Shown: positions 25,114 to 32,718 of the stretch, one piece after another | How the letters are laid out: the number at the start of each line of letters is the position of its first letter | Numbering within the stretch: position 1 is the stretch's first letter | Source: Arthrobacter sp. H35-D1 | Lineage (GTDB): Bacteria > Actinomycetota > Actinomycetes > Actinomycetales > Micrococcaceae | Assembly (NCBI RefSeq): GCF_030063185.1 | Contig: NZ_JASISP010000021.1 | Location: 16,032-80,031, forward strand | Direction: 5' to 3' | Length of the DNA: 64,000 nt | Notes under the pieces: generated by a model | Databases searched by the model: none | What the model was told of the DNA's origin: nothing | Seen by the model: only the letters and a program-made list of their open reading frames with translations | Translations under genes and position numbers: made by a program

Positions 25114-26252
25114 TCCACGAGAACGGACATCGGCGTTTGAAAGGAAAGCAGCCGCAGCCACTCCGGTTCCGGGCCGGCCAGTGCCAAATAGGGCAGTGCG
25201 CGAGCTGTTTCCTGGACGACGAGCGTTGTTTCAAGCTCCGCCAGCTTCGCGCCCAAGCAGCGGTGGAGTCCGTGGCCAAAGGCCAGCGAATACGCGGTTG
25301 GCGGTGCCTGCGGCCCGTGGTTTCCGGAGAGTTGCAGCAGCACCTCGGCGCCGGCCGGCAGCTGAACCCCGTCCAATACAGTGTCGCGCAGGGCTGCCCG
25401 ACGCCACGTGTGCACCGAAGATTCGCTGGCCAGCACGCCGCGCACATGCTGCGCGGCCGCCGCTGGATCGGCAAGCGCCGCCCAGGGGTGCAGCGCCGAG
25501 CGCTGTGCAAGCCGGTGCCCTGCCCCCGAGGACCCTGCCTCCGGGGAACCTGCCTCGGGGGATTTTGCCCCCGAGCCGACGCCGGACCCGATGCCACGGT
25601 ACAGCGCGGTGTTGATCAGCTGTGAGGTGGTTTCCTGCCCGGCAATGACAAGAAAGTAGCCCAGCGAACACACTTCGGCGCTGCTCAGACCCGCCGTCAG
25701 CAACACGCCAAAAAGGGAATCGGAGCCGCGGCTGGCGGCCACTTCCTCGCGCAGCCAGCCATAAAACGCCGCTGCGCTGTGGGCCAGCTCCAGCTGCCGG
25801 GCCTCGTCCGGCCAGCCCCAGAACAGTTCCAGCGAGTCGCGGCTCCAGGTTTTTAGCGCCTCGAGCGGCGGGTTGGCCTGTCCAGTCAGTTCGGCCATGA
25901 CGACGGGTGGAACGTGCATGGCCACGGAACGGGCCAGGTCCACCGGGCCCTGCTCCAGGGCGGCGGCGGTGTGAGCCAAGTGCGTCCTGGCAATTTCCTG
26001 CACCCGTGGCGTCACGGCGGCAACCTTGGCCGGGGTGAAGAACCTCGTCACAACAGTGCGCACGGCACGGTGTTGTTCCCCCGTCGCGGAGGCAAGGACC
26101 GGGGGCAGCGCAAATTTGGCCTTGCTGAGGATGCGCAAGGTGGCCGGGGCCAGCGGGACCACGGAGGTCAAGGCGTTCGTGGGGGCAAAGTCGTCGGTGC
26201 GGCGCATGACTTCCCTGGCCAGGGCTGGTGTTTTCACCACGTGGTAATTCAC
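25098..26252 (-). CDS. Cytochrome P450 of the biotin operon (BioI-like role)
   Basis: A 384-residue P450. The I-helix oxygen motif AGQETT is at 204-209 and the heme loop FGHGLHRCLGA holds Cys332. It starts with GTG inside a GTGA overlap with bioF, behind AGAGGAACG, so it is locked into the operon. Bacillus BioI cleaves acyl-ACP to pimeloyl-ACP; no bioC, bioH or bioW is seen here, so a BioI-like role is plausible. Odd: the K-helix ExxR is missing, with Gly272 and Ala275 at the expected places before SESSVHTWRR. A Gly/Ser/Pro repeat (about 222-240) precedes it. Function inferred from context. Confidence 0.8.
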   Translation of the reverse strand: MNYHVVKTPALAREVMRRTDDFAPTNALTSVVPLAPATLRILSKAKFALPPVLASATGEQHRAVRTVVTRFFTPAKVAAVTPRVQEIARTHLAHTAAALEQGPVDLARSVAMHVPPVVMAELTGQANPPLEALKTWSRDSLELFWGWPDEARQLELAHSAAAFYGWLREEVAASRGSDSLFGVLLTAGLSSAEVCSLGYFLVIAGQETTSQLINTALYRGIGSGVGSGAKSPEAGSPEAGSSGAGHRLAQRSALHPWAALADPAAAAQHVRGVLASESSVHTWRRAALRDTVLDGVQLPAGAEVLLQLSGNHGPQAPPTAYSLAFGHGLHRCLGAKLAELETTLVVQETARALPYLALAGPEPEWLRLLSFQTPMSVLVECSTP

Positions 26253-27535
26253 GATTCGTTCCTCTCGTGGGCGAATTCGGCGGCGGGCAGCACCTCGCGC
26301 AGCAACTGTGCCGCGGCGTGCAGTTGGCCCGGGGTCAGATCGGCCCGGGCGGTCAGGCGCAGGCGGGAGACGCCGTCGGGCACGCTCGGCGGGCGGAAGC
26401 ACCCCACCAGCACTCCGGCAGTGCGCAACTGTTCCGCCATCGTGAGGGCCTGTTCCGCGGAGGCCATCGGGATAGATTGCACGGCCCCCGGGGAGCGCGT
26501 GGTGCCGACCATCGCAGCCAGCCGGGCGGCGTTGGCATGCAACCGAGCCACCAGCAGCGGCTCGTCCAGAATGATGCGTGCAGCTGCCGCGGCAGCAGCG
26601 GCGGGCGCCGGGGCAAGCGCCGTGTCGAAGATAAACGGCCGAGCCGCGTTGACCAGGTGTTCGCGCAAGGCGCCCGGTCCCAGCACCGCTCCGCCCTGGG
26701 CGCCGAGCGCCTTGGACAAGGTGGCGGTGAGCACCACATGCGATGCGGCTGCCAGCCCGGCCGCATGCACGGCGCCACGCCCGCCCCCGGCAACTCCGAT
26801 GCCGTGCGCCTCGTCCACCAGCAGCCACGCATCTTCGGCGGCACAGTCGGCAGCCAGGGCGGCCAGGTCCGCGGCGTCCCCGAGCACCGAATACAGGGAT
26901 TCGACCACCACGACGGCGCGCGGGACGGTGCGTTCGGCCAGCGCCGTGCGCACAGCAGCCAAATCGCTGTGCGGAACCACGGCGACGGGCGAGCGCGAGA
27001 GTCGGGCGGCATCGTGCAGCGAGGCGTGCACATGAGCGTCCAGGACCAGCAGCGTGCCCGGTCCGCCCAGTGCCGTGAGCACTCCCATGTTGGCAAGATA
27101 GCCGGAGGAAAAAGTCAGCGCGGACTCGGCTCCCGTCAGTTGGCAAAGCGCTTCTTCAAGGTGTGTGTGCACGGCCAGCGTGCCGCACACCACCGGCGAA
27201 GCGCGCGATCCTGTGCCGTGGCGCCGGATCGCGTCGATGGACGCGGAGGCCAGACGTGGGTCGCGGGAGAGCCCCAGGTAGTCGTTGGACGCCAAATCCA
27301 GAAGGTTACCGGCTGGCAGTGGCACAGCCCTGCGGAGCAGGTTGCGGCTTCCACGCACCCTGGCCCGGCTGTCCAGCCACTGCTCCATTGCGCCGGGCGC
27401 ACCGACTCCGGGAGCCTTCGTGTCAACGCCCGGGGCACCGGAGGCCGCGGCCTTCACGGCGGTCGCATTGGTGCCACCCAGACCGGGGAAATCCATCCCG
27501 GGGACACCGGCGTCGTGCGTGCTGGAAACCGACAT
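26249..27535 (-). CDS. bioF: 8-amino-7-oxononanoate synthase BioF
   Basis: A 428-residue PLP enzyme that condenses pimeloyl-CoA or -ACP with L-alanine to KAPA. Diagnostic parts: LDLASNDYLGLSRDPRL, the aromatic/His region DAHVHASLHDA, WLLVDEAHGIGVAG and the PLP lysine segment LTATLSKALGAQGG. About 48 residues of Gly/Ala/Pro-rich sequence precede the catalytic domain, longer than usual. The ATG overlaps the bioA stop by one base (TAATG). Confidence 0.95.
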   Translation of the reverse strand: MSVSSTHDAGVPGMDFPGLGGTNATAVKAAASGAPGVDTKAPGVGAPGAMEQWLDSRARVRGSRNLLRRAVPLPAGNLLDLASNDYLGLSRDPRLASASIDAIRRHGTGSRASPVVCGTLAVHTHLEEALCQLTGAESALTFSSGYLANMGVLTALGGPGTLLVLDAHVHASLHDAARLSRSPVAVVPHSDLAAVRTALAERTVPRAVVVVESLYSVLGDAADLAALAADCAAEDAWLLVDEAHGIGVAGGGRGAVHAAGLAAASHVVLTATLSKALGAQGGAVLGPGALREHLVNAARPFIFDTALAPAPAAAAAAAARIILDEPLLVARLHANAARLAAMVGTTRSPGAVQSIPMASAEQALTMAEQLRTAGVLVGCFRPPSVPDGVSRLRLTARADLTPGQLHAAAQLLREVLPAAEFAHERNES

Positions 27536-28950
27536 TAACCGTGTACCTGTTCAATGGCGGCGCATAGCCCGGCGCCGATGGCGGCGACGTCGTCGGCGGT
27601 GCTGATGTAGGGCGGCATGGTGTAGACGAGGTCGCGGAAGGGCCGCACCCAGACGCCGCGCTGCACAGCGGCGCGGGTCAGTGCAGGGACATCCACCGGG
27701 TTGTGCAGCGCAATGACTCCCACTCCGCCAAGCACCCGCACGTCGCGGACTTGGGGCAATGTAGCCGCAGTGGCCAGCGCCTTTGAGAGACCGTGTTCCA
27801 GGGCAGCCACCTGCGGCCGCCACGGCGTGCTTTCGAGCAGGTCCAGCGATGCCACCGCCACGGCGCAGGCCAGCGGATTGGCCATGAACGTGGGCCCGTG
27901 CAACAAGGCACGCAACGGCGAGGCAGTGACGACGGCTGCCACCTCGGACGAGCACAGCATGGCGGCCAAAGTCAGGTACCCCCCGGTCATCGCCTTGCCC
28001 ACGCACATGATGTCTGGCACCACACCGGCCCATTCGCTGGCAAAGAGCTCGCCCGTGCGGCCAAAGCCGGTGGCGATCTCGTCCAGGATCAGCAACAGCC
28101 CGTGTTCGGTGGCCACGCGACGGGCGGCGGCCAGGCATTCGGGGGCGTAAATGTGCATGCCTCCGGCGCCCTGCAGCACCGGTTCCATGACAATGGCCGC
28201 CAGTTCGCCGCCGTGGGCGACCACGGTTTCCTCCAGCACCTGCACCCAGGCGGCCACGTCCGTCGGATCCGCGCGCAACTCCCCGTCAACAAGCCGGGCC
28301 TGCGGCGGCCGGGGCAGAAACCGCTGCTCCGCCACCAAATTCGGAAATTGTGCGTGCATGCCGTCGACGGGGTCGCACACGCTCATCGCAGCAAATGTGT
28401 CGCCGTGGTAGCCACCACGCAGGGCCAGGAAGGCGCTGCGTCCCGGATATCCGGCCGCTGCTTGGTATTGCACGGCCAGTTTAAGTGCGACTTCGACCGA
28501 CACGGAACCCGAATCGGCAAAGAACACATGGTCCAAGTGCTCCGGTGTCATCGCCACGAGTCGCTCGGCCAGTTCCACGGCCGGCTGGTGCGTCAATCCG
28601 CCAAACATGACGTGTGAGAACTTAGCCGCCTGCCCGGTCAATGCGGCATCCAGTGCCGGGTTCCGGTAGCCGTGGACGGCGGACCACCACGAACTCATGG
28701 CGTCCACCACCTCGAAGTGCTCCCCGTCGGCGTCTTCCAGCTGCAGCCTGGTGCCGGATGCACCCAGCACTGCGTAAGGAGCCGGTCCGTCAAGCGGGGC
28801 GTAGGGGTGCCAGAGCAGGCCCTTGTCCCTGGCCACCAGCGAGTGGGCAGGCTGCGAAGGGGCACCCGTCGAGGCAGCCGGAAACGCCGGCGCCGAGACC
28901 ACCCGGTCTGCCAACGAGCCGGCCAGCAGCGAGCGGGCCGCGCTAGGCAT
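27535..28950 (-). CDS. bioA: Adenosylmethionine-8-amino-7-oxononanoate aminotransferase BioA
   Basis: A 471-residue class-III aminotransferase converting KAPA to DAPA with SAM as amino donor. Markers: [60 protein letters not shown], the [15 protein letters not shown] segment and the PLP lysine in [15 protein letters not shown] 28950 overlaps the bioB stop by 8 bases; the long open extension upstream (to 29085) is inside bioB and rejected. Second gene of the operon. Confidence 0.96.
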   Translation of the reverse strand: MPSAARSLLAGSLADRVVSAPAFPAASTGAPSQPAHSLVARDKGLLWHPYAPLDGPAPYAVLGASGTRLQLEDADGEHFEVVDAMSSWWSAVHGYRNPALDAALTGQAAKFSHVMFGGLTHQPAVELAERLVAMTPEHLDHVFFADSGSVSVEVALKLAVQYQAAAGYPGRSAFLALRGGYHGDTFAAMSVCDPVDGMHAQFPNLVAEQRFLPRPPQARLVDGELRADPTDVAAWVQVLEETVVAHGGELAAIVMEPVLQGAGGMHIYAPECLAAARRVATEHGLLLILDEIATGFGRTGELFASEWAGVVPDIMCVGKAMTGGYLTLAAMLCSSEVAAVVTASPLRALLHGPTFMANPLACAVAVASLDLLESTPWRPQVAALEHGLSKALATAATLPQVRDVRVLGGVGVIALHNPVDVPALTRAAVQRGVWVRPFRDLVYTMPPYISTADDVAAIGAGLCAAIEQVHG

Positions 28951-30031
28951 TGGGGGCAAGCTGTGTTCCGGCACCGCGACGGCGGATGGTCGGCTGGGAG
29001 CCGGCGGCAGCTCCGGCGTCGTGCCCGGGGGAAGGGGAGGGCGAGGCGGGTTCCTTCCCCAAGACGGTGAAGCCGGCGTCGGCAATCATGGCCAGGTCGT
29101 CTTGGCCGGGCTGGCCTTCGCTGGTGAGGTAGTCGCCCAGAAAGAGCGAGTTGGCGATGTTCAGGGCCAACGGCTGGAGGCTGCGCAAGTGCATTTCACG
29201 TCCGGCGGCCATGCGCAGTTCAGCCTCGGGGCAGGCGAAGCGGACAAGGGCCAGGATGCGCACGCACATGGCGGGGGTCAGCAGCCACGTGCCTTCCAGC
29301 GGGGTTCCGTCAAAGGGCATGAGGAAGTTCACCGGGATGGAGTCGCTGCCAAGGTCCCGGAGGGCAAAGACGGCGTCGATGAGTTCCTCGTTGCTTTCGC
29401 CCATGCCCACAATCAGCCCCGAACAAGCCGAGAGCCCTGCAGCTTGGGCCTGCTGGACGGTGCGCACTCGGTCGGAAAATTCATGGGTGGTGCAAATGTC
29501 CTTGTACTTGGACTCGCTGGTGTTCAGGTTGTGGTTGTAGGCATCCACGCCGCAGGCCTTCAGGCGCTCGGCCTGGCCTTCCTTCAAAATGCCCAGGCAG
29601 GCGCAGACCTCAACGTTGGGGTGCGTCCCCTTCAGCCCGTCCACCATGTCGGCAACGCGCTCCACGTCCCTGTCGGCGGGGCCCTTTCCACTAGCCACCA
29701 GGCACACGCGCGAGGCGCCGGCGGCGATCCCCGTTTCGGCCTGCTCGAGGACCGCTTCGGGCTTGAGCCAGGTGTACTTCAGGATCTGCGCGGCCGAGCC
29801 CAGTCGCTGGGAACAGTAGGTGCAGTCCTCCGGGCACAGGCCGGATTTGAGGTTGACAAGGTAGTTCAGCTTGACGGTGTTGGAGAAGTGGGTGCGCCGC
29901 AGGCGGGCGGCGGCAGCCACCACATCCAGCAGCTGGTCGTCGGTGGATTCCAGGACGGCAAGGGCGTCCTGGCGGGTCAAGGTGGCGCCGGACAGCTGTT
30001 GGTCGGCCAGGACGGAAAAGTTATTGAACAC
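28943..30031 (-). CDS. bioB: Biotin synthase BioB
   Basis: A 362-residue radical-SAM enzyme inserting sulfur into dethiobiotin. The radical-SAM cysteines are in [31 protein letters not shown] and the [11 protein letters not shown] region carry further Fe-S ligands. The C-terminus has an extra Pro/Ser-rich tail of about 40 residues. It starts with GTG 30031, first base of the transcript if the GATACT box 6 nt upstream is the -10, so the mRNA is leaderless and the operator covers the start codon. First gene of the operon. Confidence 0.96.
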   Translation of the reverse strand: MFNNFSVLADQQLSGATLTRQDALAVLESTDDQLLDVVAAAARLRRTHFSNTVKLNYLVNLKSGLCPEDCTYCSQRLGSAAQILKYTWLKPEAVLEQAETGIAAGASRVCLVASGKGPADRDVERVADMVDGLKGTHPNVEVCACLGILKEGQAERLKACGVDAYNHNLNTSESKYKDICTTHEFSDRVRTVQQAQAAGLSACSGLIVGMGESNEELIDAVFALRDLGSDSIPVNFLMPFDGTPLEGTWLLTPAMCVRILALVRFACPEAELRMAAGREMHLRSLQPLALNIANSLFLGDYLTSEGQPGQDDLAMIADAGFTVLGKEPASPSPSPGHDAGAAAGSQPTIRRRGAGTQLAPNA

Positions 30032-30066
30032 TGTTCAAGTATCGAAATTCCCGGTTCCGCTGTCAA
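30024..30066 (-). promoter_or_regulatory. bioB promoter with BioQ-type operator
   Basis: Minus-strand promoter: -35 TTGACA (30061-30066), 17-base spacer, -10 GATACT (30038-30043), then TGAACA and the GTG start. A perfect palindrome TTGAACA-C-TGTTCAA (30024-30038) covers the start codon and overlaps the -10 by one base. It has the form TGAAC-N3-GTTCA, close to the BioQ sites known from Corynebacterium and Mycobacterium. The divergent TetR gene is the obvious repressor candidate. Confidence 0.85.
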
Positions 30067-30190
30067 ATGAACGTCCCCGACGGCGGGGGCCCAGGCAGTA
30101 TTGGGGACGAGCCGGGAGCGGGTTGGCAACCAACTTGCGCGGATGGGGCAAAATGGAGCTGTGCCGTGCGGGCGTTCTCGAGCCGGCACC

Positions 30191-30240
30191 GCCCAAGCAA
30201 GCCCAAGCAAGCCCAAGCAAGCCCAAGCAAGCCCAAGCAA
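30191..30240 (+). repeat. 10-bp tandem repeat x5 in bioQ leader
   Basis: Five perfect copies of GCCCAAGCAA sit directly before the AGGAG site of the TetR gene. The copies are identical, which suggests a young or unstable array. Copy number would change the length of the 5' leader or the spacing to an upstream promoter. Confidence 0.95.
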
Positions 30241-30257
30241 GGAGAGGACTCCAGCAC

Positions 30258-30869
30258 ATGGCGCTGACGCGCGAGCAGGTTATTGACACCGCCTTCGGAA
30301 TTTTGCGCGACTACGGCATCGCGGACCTCTCCATGCGCCGGCTGGCCCGCGACCTCAACGTCCAGCCCGGAGCCCTCTATTGGCATGTGAAAAACAAGCA
30401 GGACCTCCTGGGGGTCCTCGCCGTCATGATCCTGAAACCCGTCAAGCAGCCGGCAGTGGACGGGGGTCCGGCAACGCCCCCCGCAGCGATCGCATCCCTG
30501 CGCCTCCACTGCCGGCAGATCCGCCAAGCCCTGCTGGCCGTGCGCGACGGCGCGGAAGTCGTGGCCCTGACACACACTTTGGATCCCTTGGCGCTCCCCT
30601 CGCTGCAGGGGCTCACCGAGACGTTCGCCGCCGCCGGCGTGACCGGCACCCGTGCCGCATGGGCCGGCCGCGCCCTGGTGCACTACATTCTTGGCACCGT
30701 CACGCAGGAGCAGACCCGCAGCGGGCTGGCACAGGCAGGGCTGCTGGCCGAGGCCCCCGGGCCGCTCGACGAAACCGAAGCCTTCAATTTTGGTCTCGAG
30801 CTGCTGCTGTCAGGTTCCACGGAGTTGTTGCACAACGACGGCGGCCAGCAGTCCAGGGGCGTGGACTGA
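30258..30869 (+). CDS. bioQ: TetR-family regulator, probable BioQ
   Basis: A 203-residue TetR regulator. The HTH is MALTREQVIDTAFGILRDYG, then LSMRRLARDLNVQPGALYWH, with the ALYWHVKNKQDLL recognition-helix pattern of the TetR_C (TetR/BioQ-like) subgroup. It starts at ATG 30258 behind AGGAG and the 10-bp repeats. Its position divergent from bioB, with a TGAAC-N3-GTTCA palindrome at the bioB start, supports the BioQ name, although no binding data are in the sequence. Probably senses biotin status indirectly. Confidence 0.8.
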   Translation: MALTREQVIDTAFGILRDYGIADLSMRRLARDLNVQPGALYWHVKNKQDLLGVLAVMILKPVKQPAVDGGPATPPAAIASLRLHCRQIRQALLAVRDGAEVVALTHTLDPLALPSLQGLTETFAAAGVTGTRAAWAGRALVHYILGTVTQEQTRSGLAQAGLLAEAPGPLDETEAFNFGLELLLSGSTELLHNDGGQQSRGVD

Positions 30870-30900
30870 GAACAGCCAGCCCCACCTGGCCATGATTCGT

Positions 30901-30975
30901 TGGCCCAGGACTAACTGGGCAAGGACTGACTGGGGCAGGACTCACTGGCACAGGACTCACTGGCGCAGGCGCTGC
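30901..30975 (+). repeat. 15-bp tandem repeat, about 5 units
   Basis: Units of 15 bp with consensus TGG-N3-AGGACT-N-AC begin at 30901, 30916, 30931, 30946 and (degenerate) 30961. They fill the gap between bioQ and the DUF1905 gene. The drift between units shows an older array than the 10-bp one upstream. No protein or RNA function seen. Confidence 0.9.
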
Positions 30976-31047
30976 CAGGCAGCTGTTGCACCGGCCTATG
31001 CTGTACGCAAGTGCTTCCGAGCCACCCCTCCCAGCAAAGGACACTCC

Positions 31048-31341
31048 ATGGCAGCCCCCAAGGACCCCCAACCCCTGGACTTCACGTTCACGGCCCCCAT
31101 CAGCAAGGACGGCGCCTTCGCCACGTATCTTGTGGTGGAAGGCTCCGATGAGCTGCTGGGTACCCGCCGCGCCATCAAGGTTGCCGGCCTGCTCGATGGC
31201 ACCACACCGTTCCAGGCCACGCTCATGCCTTCAGGCACGGGCCCGCACTGGTTGCCGTTGCGGGCAGCCCTGTGCAAGGCCATTGGAAAGTCCGACGCCG
31301 GCGAGCACGTGACGGTGCAGCTGAACCAACGCCTGAGCTGA
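31048..31341 (+). CDS. DUF1905-family small protein
   Basis: A 97-residue protein matching the DUF1905 pattern: an N-terminal strand LDFTFTAPISKDGAFATYLV, then TRRAIKVAGLLDGTTPFQAT, and a C-terminal segment LRAALCKAIGKSDAGEHVTV. The family is uncharacterised and often fused to YdeI-like domains. AAAGGAC precedes the ATG. The 3' end (NQRLS) is part of the first unit of a 34-bp tandem repeat that contains its stop codon. Confidence 0.75.
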   Translation: MAAPKDPQPLDFTFTAPISKDGAFATYLVVEGSDELLGTRRAIKVAGLLDGTTPFQATLMPSGTGPHWLPLRAALCKAIGKSDAGEHVTVQLNQRLS

Positions 31342-31413
31342 ACCAGCTTCCCGGCTGAACCAACGCCTGAGCTGAACCAGCTTCCCGGCTGAACCAACGC
31401 CTGAGCTGAACCA
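31321..31413 (+). repeat. 34-bp tandem repeat x2.7 across a stop codon
   Basis: Two full 34-bp units (31321-31354, 31355-31388) and 25 bases of a third begin in the last seven codons of the DUF1905 gene. The first unit includes the stop (31339-31341), so later copies are untranslated and changes in copy number would not change the protein. Confidence 0.95.
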
Positions 31414-31513
31414 CCGTCTCGGCCGGGCGGCTTTTGGGGTTCACCCCGCCACCAGCCATAATTGACGGGCCCACTTGGGTGAACAGCGACGCCGCTCGCG
31501 GTAGTGTTTGGTC

Positions 31514-32713
31514 ATGAACGCGCACAATACGACCCGGGACGCCGTCGACTACACCGCAGTTGACCACGCTTCCGCTCCAGAGCCGGATGATTCCCGAAAG
31601 CCTAAAAAAGTGGCCGGCATCAAAGCGAAATCATGGAAATACGTGGCCAAACGTTCAGTGGCCAAGTTCACTGCCGACGCCGCGACGGACATGGCCGCAA
31701 CCCTGACGTACTTCGCCGTGCTGTCCCTTTTCCCGGCAATTCTGGCGTTGGTTTCCATCCTCGGCCTAGTGGGCCAGGCCGAGCAAACCACCAAGGTCAT
31801 GCTTGACCTGGTAAGCCAACTCACGGACGAGAAGATGGTGAAAGCCATCAGCGGTCCCGTGGAGAACCTGATCAGTTCACCCGCGGCCGGCTGGACGTTT
31901 GCCTTCGGGCTGGCGGCCGCCTTGTGGTCGGCCTCCAAATATGTTGGAGGGTTCAGCCGGGCGATGAACCGCATCTACGGCACGGACGAGGGGCGTCCGG
32001 TATGGAAGCTTCGTCCCGCCCTTCTGCTCGTCACCTTGGTTTCCGTGGTGTTGGTGGCCGCCATGGCGCTCATGCTTGTGGTCTCCGGCCCCATTGCCCG
32101 GGCGATCGGGGAGACCATTGGTTTGGGCGACACGGCCGTGATGGTCTGGAACACGGCCAAATGGCCGGTGCTGGGGGTTCTGGCCGTGGTGCTGATCGCC
32201 CTGCTCTACTACTTCACCCCCAACGTCCGGCAACCGAAATTCCGCTGGATCAGCGTTGGCGCCACAGTGGCCCTGCTGGGGGCCTTGGTGGCCTCCGCCG
32301 GGTTCGGGTTCTACTTGGCGAACTTCAACAAGTATGAGAAGACCTACGGCGCCATCGCCGGGGTGATTATTCTGCTGTTGTGGCTGTGGATTTTGAACCT
32401 CGCACTGCTCTTCGGCGCCGAAGTGGACGCCGAACTTGAACGCGGCCGGCAGCTGCAGGCCGGCATCGTGGCTGAAGCCGACCTTCGACTCCCGCCACGA
32501 GCGATCACGGCAAGCCTGAAAAAAACCGAGAAGGAAATGGTCCTTGTCGCTGAAGGAAAGCACCTGCGGGAACAGTTCAACGCGGACTCCCCCGACAGTG
32601 CAACCGACAAATCCGGCGAAGCCAAAGCGCTGTGGTGGTTGGCCGCTGCGGGTACAGCAGTGCTCGCCGTCGTCTCCTGGCGCGAGCGCCGTCAACGCAG
32701 TGAGAAAGACTAG
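31514..32713 (+). CDS. YihY/BrkB-family inner-membrane protein
   Basis: A 399-residue membrane protein of the YihY/virulence-factor-BrkB family. The conserved front is AATLTYFAVLSLFPAILALV; helices follow near 110-135, 160-185, 205-225, 245-265 and 280-305, with the family segment PNVRQPKFRWISVGATVALL. The N-terminal 35 residues and C-terminal 80 are hydrophilic. The family is a putative transporter or envelope protein of unsettled function. TAGTGT (31502-31507) ends 6 nt before the ATG, indicating a leaderless mRNA. Confidence 0.85.
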   Translation: MNAHNTTRDAVDYTAVDHASAPEPDDSRKPKKVAGIKAKSWKYVAKRSVAKFTADAATDMAATLTYFAVLSLFPAILALVSILGLVGQAEQTTKVMLDLVSQLTDEKMVKAISGPVENLISSPAAGWTFAFGLAAALWSASKYVGGFSRAMNRIYGTDEGRPVWKLRPALLLVTLVSVVLVAAMALMLVVSGPIARAIGETIGLGDTAVMVWNTAKWPVLGVLAVVLIALLYYFTPNVRQPKFRWISVGATVALLGALVASAGFGFYLANFNKYEKTYGAIAGVIILLLWLWILNLALLFGAEVDAELERGRQLQAGIVAEADLRLPPRAITASLKKTEKEMVLVAEGKHLREQFNADSPDSATDKSGEAKALWWLAAAGTAVLAVVSWRERRQRSEKD

Positions 32714-32718
32714 CTCCC

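Noticed and set aside
25098..27146. 682-residue P450 fusion
   Set aside because: The first ~300 residues are antiphase shadow of bioF; GTG 26252 with its ribosome binding site and GTGA overlap is the real start.
26228..27538. 436-codon plus-strand open frame
   Set aside because: Antisense to bioF, which has all catalytic motifs.
27535..29085. Longer bioA starting at 29085
   Set aside because: The extra 45 residues are Pro-rich, lie inside bioB and lack a ribosome binding site; ATG 28950 gives the family N-terminus.
28823..30070. 415-codon plus-strand open frame
   Set aside because: Antisense to bioB and the bioA N-terminus; no recognisable domain.
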